64,000 nt of DNA from Pseudodesulfovibrio cashew (GTDB lineage Bacteria > Desulfobacterota > Desulfovibrionia > Desulfovibrionales > Desulfovibrionaceae): the NCBI RefSeq assembly GCF_009762795.1, contig NZ_CP046400.1, forward strand, positions 1,465,501 through 1,529,500, written 5' to 3'. This document shows, piece by piece, positions 1-8,820 of this stretch; the first letter of the stretch is position 1; every line of letters begins with the position of its first letter. A program made the position numbers and the translations under genes. The notes below the pieces were generated by a model. It was not told where the DNA came from, searched no databases, and was given only the letters and a program-made list of their open reading frames with translations.

Positions 1-1475
1 TGCGTTTTTTCAGTTGGTTTCTCTCCATTCTCCTGCACGTCGTGGCGGCGGTGCTCCTGATCCAGGCCGTCCGTCTGGCCCCGCCGGAAGCGCCGGAATG
101 CATGGAGCTGGACCTGACCAGGCTGGAGCGGCCGGAGGAAGCACCTCTTCCTGTGCCCGCCCCGCTTCCCGCCCCTGCGCCCGCGCCGCTCCCTGCGCCA
201 GCCGAGCAGGCTCGGCCCGAGCCCGCTCCTCTGCCCATGGACAAGACCGTGGTGCTGGACGACGCACCACCACCTCCTCCCGCCGAGGCCCCGGCTGCCG
301 TTCCGCAATCATGGCCCGAGCCCGGCGTGGCGGAGATCAGCCCGGTCAAGGTGCCCCGGACCGAGCCTCTGTCCAAGCCCGTTCCTCCGCCTGCTTCAGG
401 CCCTGATCCCGATGCGGGCAAGATCATCGTGCGCAAGGACGACACTATCGTGCACCGGGGACACGAGGCGCGTTTCGGCCGCTCCATGATGGCGGACTAC
501 TATTCATACTCTTCCTCGGAGTTTTCCGGCCAGTTCCGCACCAGGGATGACCGGACCATCTCCATCATCGACGCACGAAACACCCAGTACGGGCGGTTCC
601 TCCTCTACGACTCCAAGCACAAGACACTGCGGCGGCTCAAGGAATTCGGCAAGTACGTGTACACCATCGGCCCGTCGGCCTGGGAGGACGAGCCCGTGGT
701 GGGCACCATCACCTTCCTGGCCAAGAACGACCGCATCGAGCGATTCATACTGACCACGGACGATGACCGCCTGGCACACTTCCCGGTCAAGGTCCATGTC
801 CGTGAGGAGGAGGTCCGCTTTCCCACCAACGCGGGGATCAGGAGCGGCTATGTTTCCCTTCCGCCCGAGGGCGAGAAGGGGCGGGGCGTGGTCGCCGTCC
901 ATGGCAATAGGTGCGTGGAGCAGGGGCTCCTGCTGGGCTTCACCCGGACCCTGTCCGCGAGGGGGCTCGCCTCCCTCTCCTTCGAGCCCCGGGGGTGCGA
1001 GGACGGGAGCGGAACGCCCGAGTCCGTCGAGACGCTGGTCTCCGACACCCGGGCGGCGTTGAGTCATTTCGGCGAACTTGCTCCGGTGGATTTCCGCAAG
1101 GTCGGGCTGTGGGGATACGGGCCGGGCGTGCCGGTTGCCGTGGAGGCGGCGCACGGCGGAGCTCTCTCTCCGGCATTCCTGATCTGCGTCCTTGACGACG
1201 CGCTGCAGGTGGAGGCCTTCCCTGGAAAGGAGATCCTGTCGCGGCTGGATATGCCGGTTTTCTGGCTGATCACCGGGAGAGACGTATCCCGTTGGCAGGG
1301 CGCAGTGGCCACGCTGGAGTCCCTGCGAGACGGCGGTAAGCGGTTCACGGTGGTGATTTCCCCGGTTCGGGAAAATTTCGGGACCGACGGCTCGGCCCAG
1401 GCAGCCTGGGTGGAGCGGGTCACGGAGAACCATGTCCGCCTTGCCGTGTCCTGGCTGGAAAATCTGGGGCTTTGA
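1..1475 (+). CDS. TonB-like N-terminus fused to an alpha/beta-hydrolase-like domain (5' end cut by window)
   Basis: The reading frame is open to the left edge. Bases 1-2 are TG, so the start codon probably begins one base outside, giving about 491 residues. Residues 4-25 form one membrane helix carrying Ser-x3-His (SILLH), the pattern of the TonB anchor. Residues about 30-125 are rich in Pro, Ala and Glu, as in TonB spacers. The C-terminal half looks like an alpha/beta hydrolase: VVAVHGN near residue 297 and the elbow GLWGYGPG near 369-376. The nucleophile serine of GxSxG is Gly374. A later GRD and an NH near the C-terminus could be the remaining triad residues. Known: TonB links ExbBD to outer-membrane receptors. 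Inferred: an energy-coupled or purely structural periplasmic protein, whose partners would lie to the left. The fold call is by eye. Confidence 0.6.
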   Translation, partial: RFFSWFLSILLHVVAAVLLIQAVRLAPPEAPECMELDLTRLERPEEAPLPVPAPLPAPAPAPLPAPAEQARPEPAPLPMDKTVVLDDAPPPPPAEAPAAVPQSWPEPGVAEISPVKVPRTEPLSKPVPPPASGPDPDAGKIIVRKDDTIVHRGHEARFGRSMMADYYSYSSSEFSGQFRTRDDRTISIIDARNTQYGRFLLYDSKHKTLRRLKEFGKYVYTIGPSAWEDEPVVGTITFLAKNDRIERFILTTDDDRLAHFPVKVHVREEEVRFPTNAGIRSGYVSLPPEGEKGRGVVAVHGNRCVEQGLLLGFTRTLSARGLASLSFEPRGCEDGSGTPESVETLVSDTRAALSHFGELAPVDFRKVGLWGYGPGVPVAVEAAHGGALSPAFLICVLDDALQVEAFPGKEILSRLDMPVFWLITGRDVSRWQGAVATLESLRDGGKRFTVVISPVRENFGTDGSAQAAWVERVTENHVRLAVSWLENLGL

Positions 1476-1602
1476 CGGGAACGGACTCGAATTACGCCCC
1501 GTTATTTGAAAAATGAGAACCTCCCCTTTTCATTACAGAACATTCGCGTTATATTTAATGTACCTATGCGAAATTTGAAACCGGAAGCCCGGATGCGATA
1601 CC

Positions 1603-4446
1603 GTGAAGCACACCGATGAAGCCCCCATTGATGCCGGCCCGACGGCAATGGATTTGACCCCGGACCTGTTCCGGAAGGTCATGGAGGTCTCGGGAGTGGC
1701 CATGGCCATTCGCGGGCCGGACCTCAAGCCCATCTACGCCAACAACGCCTTTCTTTCCCATTACGGGTACACCCGGCTGGAAGTCGACACGCTCTCGGCG
1801 GAGAAGGTCCTTCCCGATGAGACTATTGCCCTGTACGCCGAGGAAGTCCTTCCGGCCATTCGGGCCGGGGAGAGTTGGGAGGGCGAACACGCCATACGGA
1901 CCAAGAGCGGCCGCCAGTGCGTGGTCTGGAGTCGGTTCGATCCGGTTCTGGATTCCCAGGGCAGGGTCACTCACGTCATTTCGGTCATGCGGGAGGCCTC
2001 CGACTCCGGGCTTGTCCGCAGCGCCCTGTCTATGACAGAGCGCCATCTGCACTTTCTCTCCGAGAATACCCGCGACTGTCTGTTCCGTCTGAATCTGGAG
2101 ACCGGGACTTATGACTACATCAGCCCCGGAGTGACCTGCATGACCGGGTATACGCCTCAGGAGTTCTACGGCGTGGTCCGCCCCCTCCGGAACATGGTCC
2201 CCGAAGAGTGGCGCAAGGTGATGGACGAACGTTGGGAGGAGCTTCTGTCCGGCCGGACCGATCCCGAGCACGTAATGCCGATCGTGAACAAGAACGGTAC
2301 GCTCCGGTGGCTCAGTCTCCGGTTCACCCTGGTCCGGGACTGCTGCGGAAAACCCGTTGCCGTCGAAGGGATCATGACCGACGCCACCCAGACCAAGCTG
2401 GCGGAAGAGGCGCTCAAGGCCAATGAGCAGAAGTACCGGCTGCTGGTGGAGAACATTTCCGACGTTGTCTGGACCCAGGACGACGCGCGCCGTTTCACCT
2501 ACGCCACTCCGTCGGCGGAGTTCCTGTGGGGGTACCCGCTGGAAGAGCTGCTTCAACTGGATCACAGGGAGTTGTTTACCCCGGAATCCCGCAAACGGAT
2601 GGAGGCCATCAGCCAGGCGCGCATGCAGGACGAGAAGGAGGGGCGTTACTCCCTCAATCGTGAAGTCTACGAGCATCTGCGCAAAGACGGTACCAGCATC
2701 TGGGCCGAATCGGTTGTTCGTCGGACCTTTGACGAAAAAGGGAATCCACTGGGCTATCTGGGGATGACCCGCGATATCACGGAACGAAAGCAGGCGGAGG
2801 ATGCGCTGCTGGAGAGCGAGACCCGCTTCCGCACTCTGTTCGAGGACTCGCCCATTTCCCTCTGGGAGGAGGACCTGACTCGGCTCAAGGCGTATTTTGA
2901 CCAGCTCAAGACCGAGGGTGTGCAGGATTTCCGGCAGTTCTTTTACGACAACCCGGACAAATTGGCTCATTGCGCCACGCTGGTGGACGTGGTGGGGGTG
3001 AACAAGGCCACCCTGGAGTTGCTCCGGGCCAAGTCCAAGGAGGACCTGCTTGGCAACCTGGACAAGGTTCTGACCGAGAGTTCCATGGCCGCCTTCACCG
3101 AGGAGATGATTCTTCTGGCGTCCGGGGGGTGCGAGTATTGCGGAGAGATCACGCACCGCACGCTGGAAGGCGACATCATCTGGGTCGTGGTCCACTTCCT
3201 GGTGCCGCCCGAGTATGAGGATTCCCTTTCCAGAGTCATCGTCTCACTCATCGACGTCACGCCGCGCAAGCGGGCCGAGCAGGCGCTCATGGAATCCGAG
3301 GAGCGCTATCGGGTGGTGGTGGAGAACACGCGGGAAGGCGTGGCCGTGGTCAAAGGCGCCGAGACGGTTTTCGTCAATGAGGCCATGGGCCGGATTCTGG
3401 GCTATTCCGGTGAGGAACTGAAATCGGTCAGCCCATTGGACAGGGTTCACCCGGAGGACCGGGAGCTGGCCCGGAAGCGTTTTTCCGACCTGGACTCCGG
3501 CAGGGAAAAGGAGGGCGTCGCGGTCCTGCGGATCGTCACCGGACAGGGGGCCTTCCGCTGGGTCACCCTCAACGTCAAATCGATCATGTGGGGCGGCGAA
3601 GAGGCGAGGCTGAAGATGCTGTCCGATATCACCCCGCACAAACGGCTTGAGGAAGAGCTTCGGGTCGCCCACGCCGAGATGGAGAAGCGGGTCCGCCAGC
3701 GCACAGCCGAGCTCTCCGAAAGCAACGCCAAGCTGACGCGGGAGATTCAGGAGCGGGAAAAGGCCCAGGCTCACATTCTTTCCCTTACCCAGCAGCTTAT
3801 CCGCATTCAGGAGGACGAACGTCAGCGCATCTCCTGCGATCTCCACGACAAGGTTGCCCAGGACCTCTCGTCCACCGTGCTCAGCATGGAGACCCTGTTC
3901 GACGGCTACACCATCATCGATCCGGAGATACTGGCCAGGGGCAAGGCCGTGGCAGGTGTCGTACGCCGGACCATCGCCGAGGTCCGTGATATCGCCTATG
4001 GCCTTCGGCCTCCGGCCCTGGATCAGCTCGGGTTGACCCGCACTCTGGAGCAACTCTGCTCGGATACTGCGGAACGCTCCGGTTTGAACATTGACTTTTC
4101 CGCCGTGGGCATTGAAAATGTATCGTTGGATTTTGATACTGAAATCAATATCTATCGAATGATTCAGGAGGCGTTGACCAACGTGGTCAGGCACGCCGGG
4201 GCCACCGGCGCCACGGTCCGGCTGGTCAAAAGCCATCCCGATCTCCTGGTCCGGGTCTCGGACGACGGCCGGGGCTTCGAGCTCAACAGGCGCAGGGCCG
4301 AGATCGTGGCGGAACGGCGCATGGGGTTGACCAGCATGGAAGAACGTGCGCGCCTCATCGGCGGGGCCATGGAAATCCGCTCCCGGCTGGGAGCCGGCAC
4401 AAGGATCATCTTGAAAATACCGTTGACCGCTGCCAGGAGGCGATGA
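1603..4446 (+). CDS. Multi-PAS sensor histidine kinase, NarL/DegS type (HisKA_3)
   Basis: A 947-residue soluble sensor kinase with no obvious membrane segment. I count five PAS-like modules (about 15-125, 145-265, 270-400, 405-560 and 565-690), each ending in a DITERK-like linker. A coiled coil follows near 690-735. The dimerisation/phosphoacceptor region DLHDKVAQDLSS holds the likely phosphorylated His748. The ATPase domain ends with DDGRGFE and GMTS-like MGLTSMEERA. This HisKA_3 layout normally pairs with LuxR-type regulators, and one follows with a 4-base overlap. Start is GTG at 1603; an in-frame ATG at 1648 would remove 15 residues, and neither has a strong ribosome site. The signal is unknown. 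Cytoplasmic PAS domains suggest redox, oxygen or small-molecule sensing, but I see no cofactor motif that decides it. Confidence 0.9.
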   Translation: MKHTDEAPIDAGPTAMDLTPDLFRKVMEVSGVAMAIRGPDLKPIYANNAFLSHYGYTRLEVDTLSAEKVLPDETIALYAEEVLPAIRAGESWEGEHAIRTKSGRQCVVWSRFDPVLDSQGRVTHVISVMREASDSGLVRSALSMTERHLHFLSENTRDCLFRLNLETGTYDYISPGVTCMTGYTPQEFYGVVRPLRNMVPEEWRKVMDERWEELLSGRTDPEHVMPIVNKNGTLRWLSLRFTLVRDCCGKPVAVEGIMTDATQTKLAEEALKANEQKYRLLVENISDVVWTQDDARRFTYATPSAEFLWGYPLEELLQLDHRELFTPESRKRMEAISQARMQDEKEGRYSLNREVYEHLRKDGTSIWAESVVRRTFDEKGNPLGYLGMTRDITERKQAEDALLESETRFRTLFEDSPISLWEEDLTRLKAYFDQLKTEGVQDFRQFFYDNPDKLAHCATLVDVVGVNKATLELLRAKSKEDLLGNLDKVLTESSMAAFTEEMILLASGGCEYCGEITHRTLEGDIIWVVVHFLVPPEYEDSLSRVIVSLIDVTPRKRAEQALMESEERYRVVVENTREGVAVVKGAETVFVNEAMGRILGYSGEELKSVSPLDRVHPEDRELARKRFSDLDSGREKEGVAVLRIVTGQGAFRWVTLNVKSIMWGGEEARLKMLSDITPHKRLEEELRVAHAEMEKRVRQRTAELSESNAKLTREIQEREKAQAHILSLTQQLIRIQEDERQRISCDLHDKVAQDLSSTVLSMETLFDGYTIIDPEILARGKAVAGVVRRTIAEVRDIAYGLRPPALDQLGLTRTLEQLCSDTAERSGLNIDFSAVGIENVSLDFDTEINIYRMIQEALTNVVRHAGATGATVRLVKSHPDLLVRVSDDGRGFELNRRRAEIVAERRMGLTSMEERARLIGGAMEIRSRLGAGTRIILKIPLTAARRR

Positions 4447-5114
4447 ATATGGAACTCATGATTGTCGACGACCACCCGCTGTTCCGGGAAGGGCTGAAGA
4501 CCATCGTCAATCGCAACCGGAACTATTCGGTCGTGGCGGAGGCCGGCAACGGCAAGGATGGCGTGGCCCTGGCCAGGGAACTCAGGCCGGACATCATGCT
4601 GGTGGACATTTCCATGCCCGGTAAGAACGGCATCCAGGTCATCCGTGATCTCAGGCAATTCCTTCCCGAGACCCGGTTCATCATCATTTCCATGCATTCC
4701 GAGGCCGACTACATCGTGGAGGCGTTTCGTGCCGGGGCCACCGGCTATATGATCAAGGAGTCCGCCGCCGAAAACCTGATCAAGGGGCTGGATACCGTGG
4801 CCAGGGGCGAAATGTTTCTGGACAGCGCCCTTTCCCAAGAGGTGGTCTTCAAGCTCCTTCAGGCCAAGGACGACGCCGGCGAATCACGGAAGGACCCCTA
4901 CTCCACGCTCACCCCCCGTGAGCAGGAAGTCATGCGCATGCTTGCCGAAGGACTGACCTCCAAGGAGGTGGCGGCCCAGCTTTTCATCTCGCCGAAAACC
5001 GTGGAAAACCACCGAACCAACCTGATGAAGAAGCTTGGCCTGCACTCCACGGTGGAACTCATTCGCTATTCGGCCCGGCTGGGGCTTATCGACCTTGATA
5101 CGTGGGCCATCTGA
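4443..5114 (+). CDS. LuxR/NarL-family response regulator, partner of the upstream kinase
   Basis: A 223-residue two-domain regulator. The receiver domain (about 1-120) has the acidic pair VDDHP at the start, the phosphoacceptor Asp55 in LVDISMPG, and a conserved Lys in MIKESA. The C-terminal part (about 150-215) is a LuxR helix-turn-helix: LTPREQEVMRMLAEGLTSKE, then SPKTVENH. The ATG overlaps the kinase stop codon (ATGA), so translation is coupled and the two form a two-component system. A second ATG two codons downstream is possible. Target genes are unknown; the chemoreceptor gene just downstream is one candidate. Confidence 0.93.
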   Translation: MNMELMIVDDHPLFREGLKTIVNRNRNYSVVAEAGNGKDGVALARELRPDIMLVDISMPGKNGIQVIRDLRQFLPETRFIIISMHSEADYIVEAFRAGATGYMIKESAAENLIKGLDTVARGEMFLDSALSQEVVFKLLQAKDDAGESRKDPYSTLTPREQEVMRMLAEGLTSKEVAAQLFISPKTVENHRTNLMKKLGLHSTVELIRYSARLGLIDLDTWAI

Positions 5115-5165
5115 CCTTGCCGCCTTCGGTTCGGCGGATCGGACCCGGCAGAATGTGTTGCAATT

Positions 5166-5180
5166 GGGGAAAATAGTTGC
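5166..5180 (+). promoter_or_regulatory. Candidate sigma-54 (-24/-12) promoter of the chemoreceptor gene
   Basis: The bases GGGGAAAATAGTTGC carry GG (5167-5168) and GC (5179-5180) separated by ten bases, the spacing of a sigma-54 promoter. The -12 half (TTGC) matches the consensus well and the -24 half is weak. The site lies about 66 bases before the chemoreceptor start. A chance match is quite possible. Confidence 0.25.
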
Positions 5181-5245
5181 CATTGTGTGCTTTAGATCGA
5201 TTTCAGCCGGAAGCCCCGAGCCTTCGGAATCCTGAGAGGTAAGGC

Positions 5246-7048
5246 ATGTTCAAAGACGTCAGTTTGAAGTGGAAAGTTCTCGCCCTGGTCATTCTCGGCC
5301 CCATCTTCGTTGCCTGTGTGCTTGCGGTTCAGCAGGTGATGCAGATCAGGGAAGCCGGGCATGAAGATATCCTGCACCAGGGCAGGGCCGTCATCCTCAT
5401 GGCCGAGGCGGCTCGCGAGGAGATGTCCGCTAAACTGGCCGCTGGCGTCATGCGCCCCTTTGACGAGATCAAGTCCAGGGAACAACTTCTTCAGGCCGTT
5501 CCCATCATCACCGCCATCAACATGGCCCAACGCAACGCCAAGGCTCTGGATTACGCCTTCAGGGTTCCCAAAGTCTCTCCGCGCAATCCGAAGAACGAGC
5601 CGACCGAACTGGAACTTTCCGTACTCAAGCGGTTGAAAGAGGAGAAGCTGGAAGAACTGGTCGTGGCCGAGGAAGATCAGATTCGCTATTTTCGCCCCAT
5701 CCGGCTGACCAAGGAGTGCCTCTACTGCCACGGCGATCCCAAGGGCGGCAAGGACCCGCTCGGCGGCATCAAGGAAGGATGGCGCGAGGGTGAGATTCAC
5801 GGCGCTTTCGAGATTATTTCATCCCTGGAAACCGCCAAGGCCAAGAGTCTGAAATCAGGCATCTACACTGCGGTGGAGACCGCCGTCATTCTGTTACTCG
5901 TGGGTATTGCCTCATGGTTCATGGTCAAGCGGGTCATCGTTACCCCGCTGTTCCGTATCCGCGACTTCGCCCGTGATGTGGCGTCCGGCGATCTTGATGC
6001 CCACCCGGGAGGAGCCTTCGGAGCGGAGCTTGGAGTAGTTCGAGACGCCATCTCCACCATGGTGGACAACCTCAAGGCCAAGATGCTTGAAGCCTCCCAG
6101 AAACAGGAGGAGGCCGAAGCGGCCAAGGGCGAGGCCGAGGTGGCCATGAACGAGGCCAAGCAGCAGGAGGCCCGGACCAACGAGCTTCTTTCCAAGATGC
6201 AGCGCATTGCAGGGGACGCTTCGCTTATCGCTGAGCAGGTGACCAGCGCCGCGGACGAGCTTTCCGCCCAGGCCGACCAGGTCAGCAGCGGCGCGGAGAT
6301 ACAACGCGAGCGCACCGCCCAGACCGCCACGGCCATGGAAGAGATGAACGCCACTGTTCTGGAGGTGGCCAGGAACTCCGCCAACTCCGCCGACTCGGCC
6401 CAAAATGCCAAGGAGCAGGCCCAGCAGGGCGCGGACGTGGTCAAGAACGCGATCTTCGCCATCGAGGAAGTGCACGAGCTGACCACCACGCTGAAGTCCT
6501 CCATGGCCTCGCTTGGCGGGCAGGCAACGGACATCGGCCAGATCATGAACGTCATCGAGGACATCGCGGACCAGACCAACCTCCTCGCGCTCAACGCGGC
6601 CATTGAGGCGGCTCGGGCAGGTGAGGCCGGTCGCGGCTTTGCGGTTGTCGCCGACGAGGTGCGCAAGTTGGCTGAAAAGACCATGGACGCCACCAAGGAG
6701 GTGGGCAACGCCATCCAGAGCATTCAGGATGGTGCGGAAGCCAACATCCGAAGCGTGGATACCGCGGCCGAGGCCGTGGACAGGGCCACGGAGATGGCCA
6801 ACCAGTCCGGGGAGTCCCTTGGACAGATCGTCCATTTCGCCGACGCGACTTCGGGGCAGGTGCAGTCCATCGCCACCGCCGCGGAGGAGCAGTCAGCCGC
6901 CTCGGAAGAGATCAACCGCGCCGTGGAGGACATCAACCTGATCGCCTCTGAAACGGCCGAGGGCATGAACCAGTCCGCCGAGGCCATTACCGAACTCGCA
7001 CGCCTCTCCAATGAGCTGAGGCTGCTCATCAACGAGATGAACGAATAG
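5246..7048 (+). CDS. Methyl-accepting chemotaxis protein with Tll0287-like (DUF3365) heme-c sensor domain
   Basis: A 600-residue chemoreceptor. The N-terminus has one membrane helix (about 10-30). The periplasmic domain (about 35-205) carries a single c-type heme motif, CLYCH, at 158-162, inside a segment like Tll0287/DUF3365: ECLYCHGDP, then a Gly-rich stretch and GAFEII. A second helix lies near 210-230, followed by a HAMP region and a long cytoplasmic helical hairpin. The hairpin tip ([16 protein letters not shown], then [18 protein letters not shown]) is the kinase-coupling signature. There is no C-terminal CheR-binding pentapeptide. Heme receptors of this kind are proposed to sense redox or gas signals; the ligand here is unknown. 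Start ATG 5246 follows GAGAGGTAAGGC. It stands alone between the two-component pair and the sirtuin. Confidence 0.9.
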   Translation: MFKDVSLKWKVLALVILGPIFVACVLAVQQVMQIREAGHEDILHQGRAVILMAEAAREEMSAKLAAGVMRPFDEIKSREQLLQAVPIITAINMAQRNAKALDYAFRVPKVSPRNPKNEPTELELSVLKRLKEEKLEELVVAEEDQIRYFRPIRLTKECLYCHGDPKGGKDPLGGIKEGWREGEIHGAFEIISSLETAKAKSLKSGIYTAVETAVILLLVGIASWFMVKRVIVTPLFRIRDFARDVASGDLDAHPGGAFGAELGVVRDAISTMVDNLKAKMLEASQKQEEAEAAKGEAEVAMNEAKQQEARTNELLSKMQRIAGDASLIAEQVTSAADELSAQADQVSSGAEIQRERTAQTATAMEEMNATVLEVARNSANSADSAQNAKEQAQQGADVVKNAIFAIEEVHELTTTLKSSMASLGGQATDIGQIMNVIEDIADQTNLLALNAAIEAARAGEAGRGFAVVADEVRKLAEKTMDATKEVGNAIQSIQDGAEANIRSVDTAAEAVDRATEMANQSGESLGQIVHFADATSGQVQSIATAAEEQSAASEEINRAVEDINLIASETAEGMNQSAEAITELARLSNELRLLINEMNE

Positions 7049-7074
7049 CGGGCCGTTCAAGATTCGCCTATTCC

Positions 7075-7110
7075 AGGGCTCCGGCTTATCAGGTCGGAGC
7101 CCTGTTTCAT
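7075..7110 (+). terminator. Rho-independent terminator after the chemoreceptor gene
   Basis: A 9-bp stem AGGGCTCCG/CGGAGCCCT (7075-7083 with 7095-7103), an 11-base loop, then GTTTCATTT. It starts 26 bases after the stop codon. Confidence 0.7.
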
Positions 7111-7158
7111 TTCCGCTCAGCGCCTTTACATTTCGGGCGAAGGTGCTAGGCTTGCCCC

Positions 7159-7902
7159 ATGTCAAACCATGCCCTCGCCAACGCGGCCCGCGTCCTGCGG
7201 GAGTCCCGCTGCACCCTGGCGTTCACCGGAGCCGGTATTTCCGTTGAGTCGGGAGTCCCCCCGTTCCGGGGGCCCGGTGGGGTCTGGGCCAAGTATGACC
7301 CCGCCAAGTTCGAGAAGGCCTACTTCCGGCGGAACCCGGAAGAGGTCTGGCCGCTGCTGAAGGAGATCTTCTACAGCCGCCTGGTCCACGCCAAGCCCAA
7401 TCCAGCCCACTACGCGCTGGCCGAACTGGAGCGCGCGGGCATGCTGGATGGCATCGTGACCCAGAACATCGACGGGCTGCATCAGGAGGCAGGCAGCCTG
7501 GTGGTCCACGAATACCACGGCTCCACCCGGCGCATGCAGTGCATGAAATGCCGGGAGTTTTTCGACGCTTCAAATATTTCCCTTGAAAAGCTGCCGCCAC
7601 CGTGTCCGGTCTGCGGCGGCCTGCTCAAGCCGGACTTCGTCTTCTTCGGCGAGGGCATCCCCACCGACGTGCACCGGGCCGCGACCGACCTTGCCGGGCG
7701 GGCCGAGGTCTGCCTGATCGTGGGCACCGGGGGCACGGTGGTGCCTGCCGGACGCATCCCCTACATCGTCAAGAACCGGGGCGGCGTCCTCATTGAGATC
7801 AACCTCCACGACACCAGCTATTCGTACACCGTCTCGGATTACTATCTCCAGGGCAAGGCGGGCACCCGACTGCCGGAACTGGTGGCCGCGACCCTGGGTT
7901 GA
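7159..7902 (+). CDS. cobB: NAD-dependent protein deacylase, Sir2/CobB family
   Basis: A 247-residue sirtuin. NAD-binding motifs are GAGISVESGVPPFRG near the N-terminus and TQNIDGLHQEAG in the middle. The catalytic His is His120 in EYHGS. The structural zinc is bound by Cys128/Cys131 (CMKC) and Cys149/Cys152 (CPVC). Known: bacterial sirtuins remove acetyl or succinyl groups from lysines, for example on acetyl-CoA synthetase. The Tyr-x-x-Arg pair that gives CobB and SIRT5 desuccinylase activity appears as Tyr-x-Arg (FYSR), so acyl preference is uncertain. Start ATG 7159 lacks a strong ribosome site. It follows a terminator and is followed by a convergent operon, so it is probably a single-gene unit. 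Confidence 0.92.
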   Translation: MSNHALANAARVLRESRCTLAFTGAGISVESGVPPFRGPGGVWAKYDPAKFEKAYFRRNPEEVWPLLKEIFYSRLVHAKPNPAHYALAELERAGMLDGIVTQNIDGLHQEAGSLVVHEYHGSTRRMQCMKCREFFDASNISLEKLPPPCPVCGGLLKPDFVFFGEGIPTDVHRAATDLAGRAEVCLIVGTGGTVVPAGRIPYIVKNRGGVLIEINLHDTSYSYTVSDYYLQGKAGTRLPELVAATLG

Positions 7903-8036
7903 CCCGACCCCGCAAAAAGGAATGAGCCCCGGCGTAATAGCAATAGCCGAGGCTCTCTAACCCCGTACCTTCACCTGATCCAAGCGCTCGGTTACGGAGG
8001 TGTTCTATCTGTTTTTCGGAAATCCCATAGGAGAAA

Positions 8037-8073
8037 CCCGGGACGGATCTGATGATCCGCCCCGGGAGGTTGG
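8037..8073 (-). terminator. Rho-independent terminator of the fdh operon
   Basis: A 13-bp stem (8037-8049 with 8054-8066) with one mismatch and a TGAT loop. On the minus strand it is followed by TTTCTCC. It sits 16 bases beyond the fdhB stop. The rest of 7903-8082 holds no gene that I can see. Confidence 0.7.
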
Positions 8074-8082
8074 TTGTTCGTC

Positions 8083-8808
8083 CTAGCCGGCCATGCGCTT
8101 GACCGGACGACCGAGCCTAGCCAGGAACTGCTTCCTGGTCATGGGGCCCTTCTTGATGGAGGAGGCGTCCGCGGACAGCATCTCATAGTAGCTGTCGGGA
8201 TCCGTCTGCACCAGGTAGATGACCCTGACTTCGTCGGGATCGACCAGTTCCGCGTCCGGGAACTTCTCCTGGGCCTGGGCCAGACGCTCCTCGGCCAGGG
8301 TGAGCATGTCCTCGCGTTCGCCGAAGTTCATGGCCCCGGTGGGACAGGTCTGCACGCAGGCGGGCAGCATGCCCACCTTGACGCGGTCGATGCACATGTC
8401 GCACTTCACGATCTGGCCGGTCTCCTCGTTGACGCGGGGAATCTCGTAGGGGCAACCGAAACGGTAGGCGTCCTTGTCGGGTTCCTTTGCGGTCAACTCG
8501 GTGTAGACCACGGCTCCGGTCTCCTCGTCATGGACGATGGCGCCGGGCACGGTCATGGAGTCCATGCACGGCGGCTCCACGCAATGGCGGCATTGTTCCG
8601 GGAAGAACAGCCACTGGAGCTTGCCGTCCACCTCCAGTTCGTTGAAGCGGACCAGTTTCAGGGTGACGCCGGAGAGGTCCGGAGGATTCTGATGGGAACC
8701 CGTATTCTCGGTCTTCTCGGCGGGGAGTTTCTTCCATTGCTTGCAGGCAACCTGGCAACCACGGCAGGCCGTACACTTGGTCAGGTCGATGAAGAATGTC
8801 TTACTCAT
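8083..8808 (-). CDS. fdhB: Formate dehydrogenase beta (iron-sulfur) subunit
   Basis: A 241-residue ferredoxin-like subunit that takes electrons from FdhA. Four cysteine groups are visible: CTACRGCQVAC near the N-terminus, CRHCVEPPC, CDMC near the middle, and ACVQTCPTGA. This is the layout of FdnH/FdhB-type four-cluster subunits. It has no signal peptide and no C-terminal membrane helix, fitting the soluble periplasmic two-subunit enzyme of Desulfovibrio, where FdhB travels with the Tat-exported FdhA. A ribosome site GGAGGAATGAC precedes ATG 8808. It lies 12 bases after fdhA and ends the operon. Physiological partners are periplasmic cytochromes c, which are not encoded here. Confidence 0.95.
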   Translation of the reverse strand: MSKTFFIDLTKCTACRGCQVACKQWKKLPAEKTENTGSHQNPPDLSGVTLKLVRFNELEVDGKLQWLFFPEQCRHCVEPPCMDSMTVPGAIVHDEETGAVVYTELTAKEPDKDAYRFGCPYEIPRVNEETGQIVKCDMCIDRVKVGMLPACVQTCPTGAMNFGEREDMLTLAEERLAQAQEKFPDAELVDPDEVRVIYLVQTDPDSYYEMLSADASSIKKGPMTRKQFLARLGRPVKRMAG

Positions 8809-8820
8809 GTCATTCCTCCT

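Noticed and set aside
1564-3195. 543-residue minus-strand open frame
   Set aside because: It is a shadow of the histidine kinase gene.
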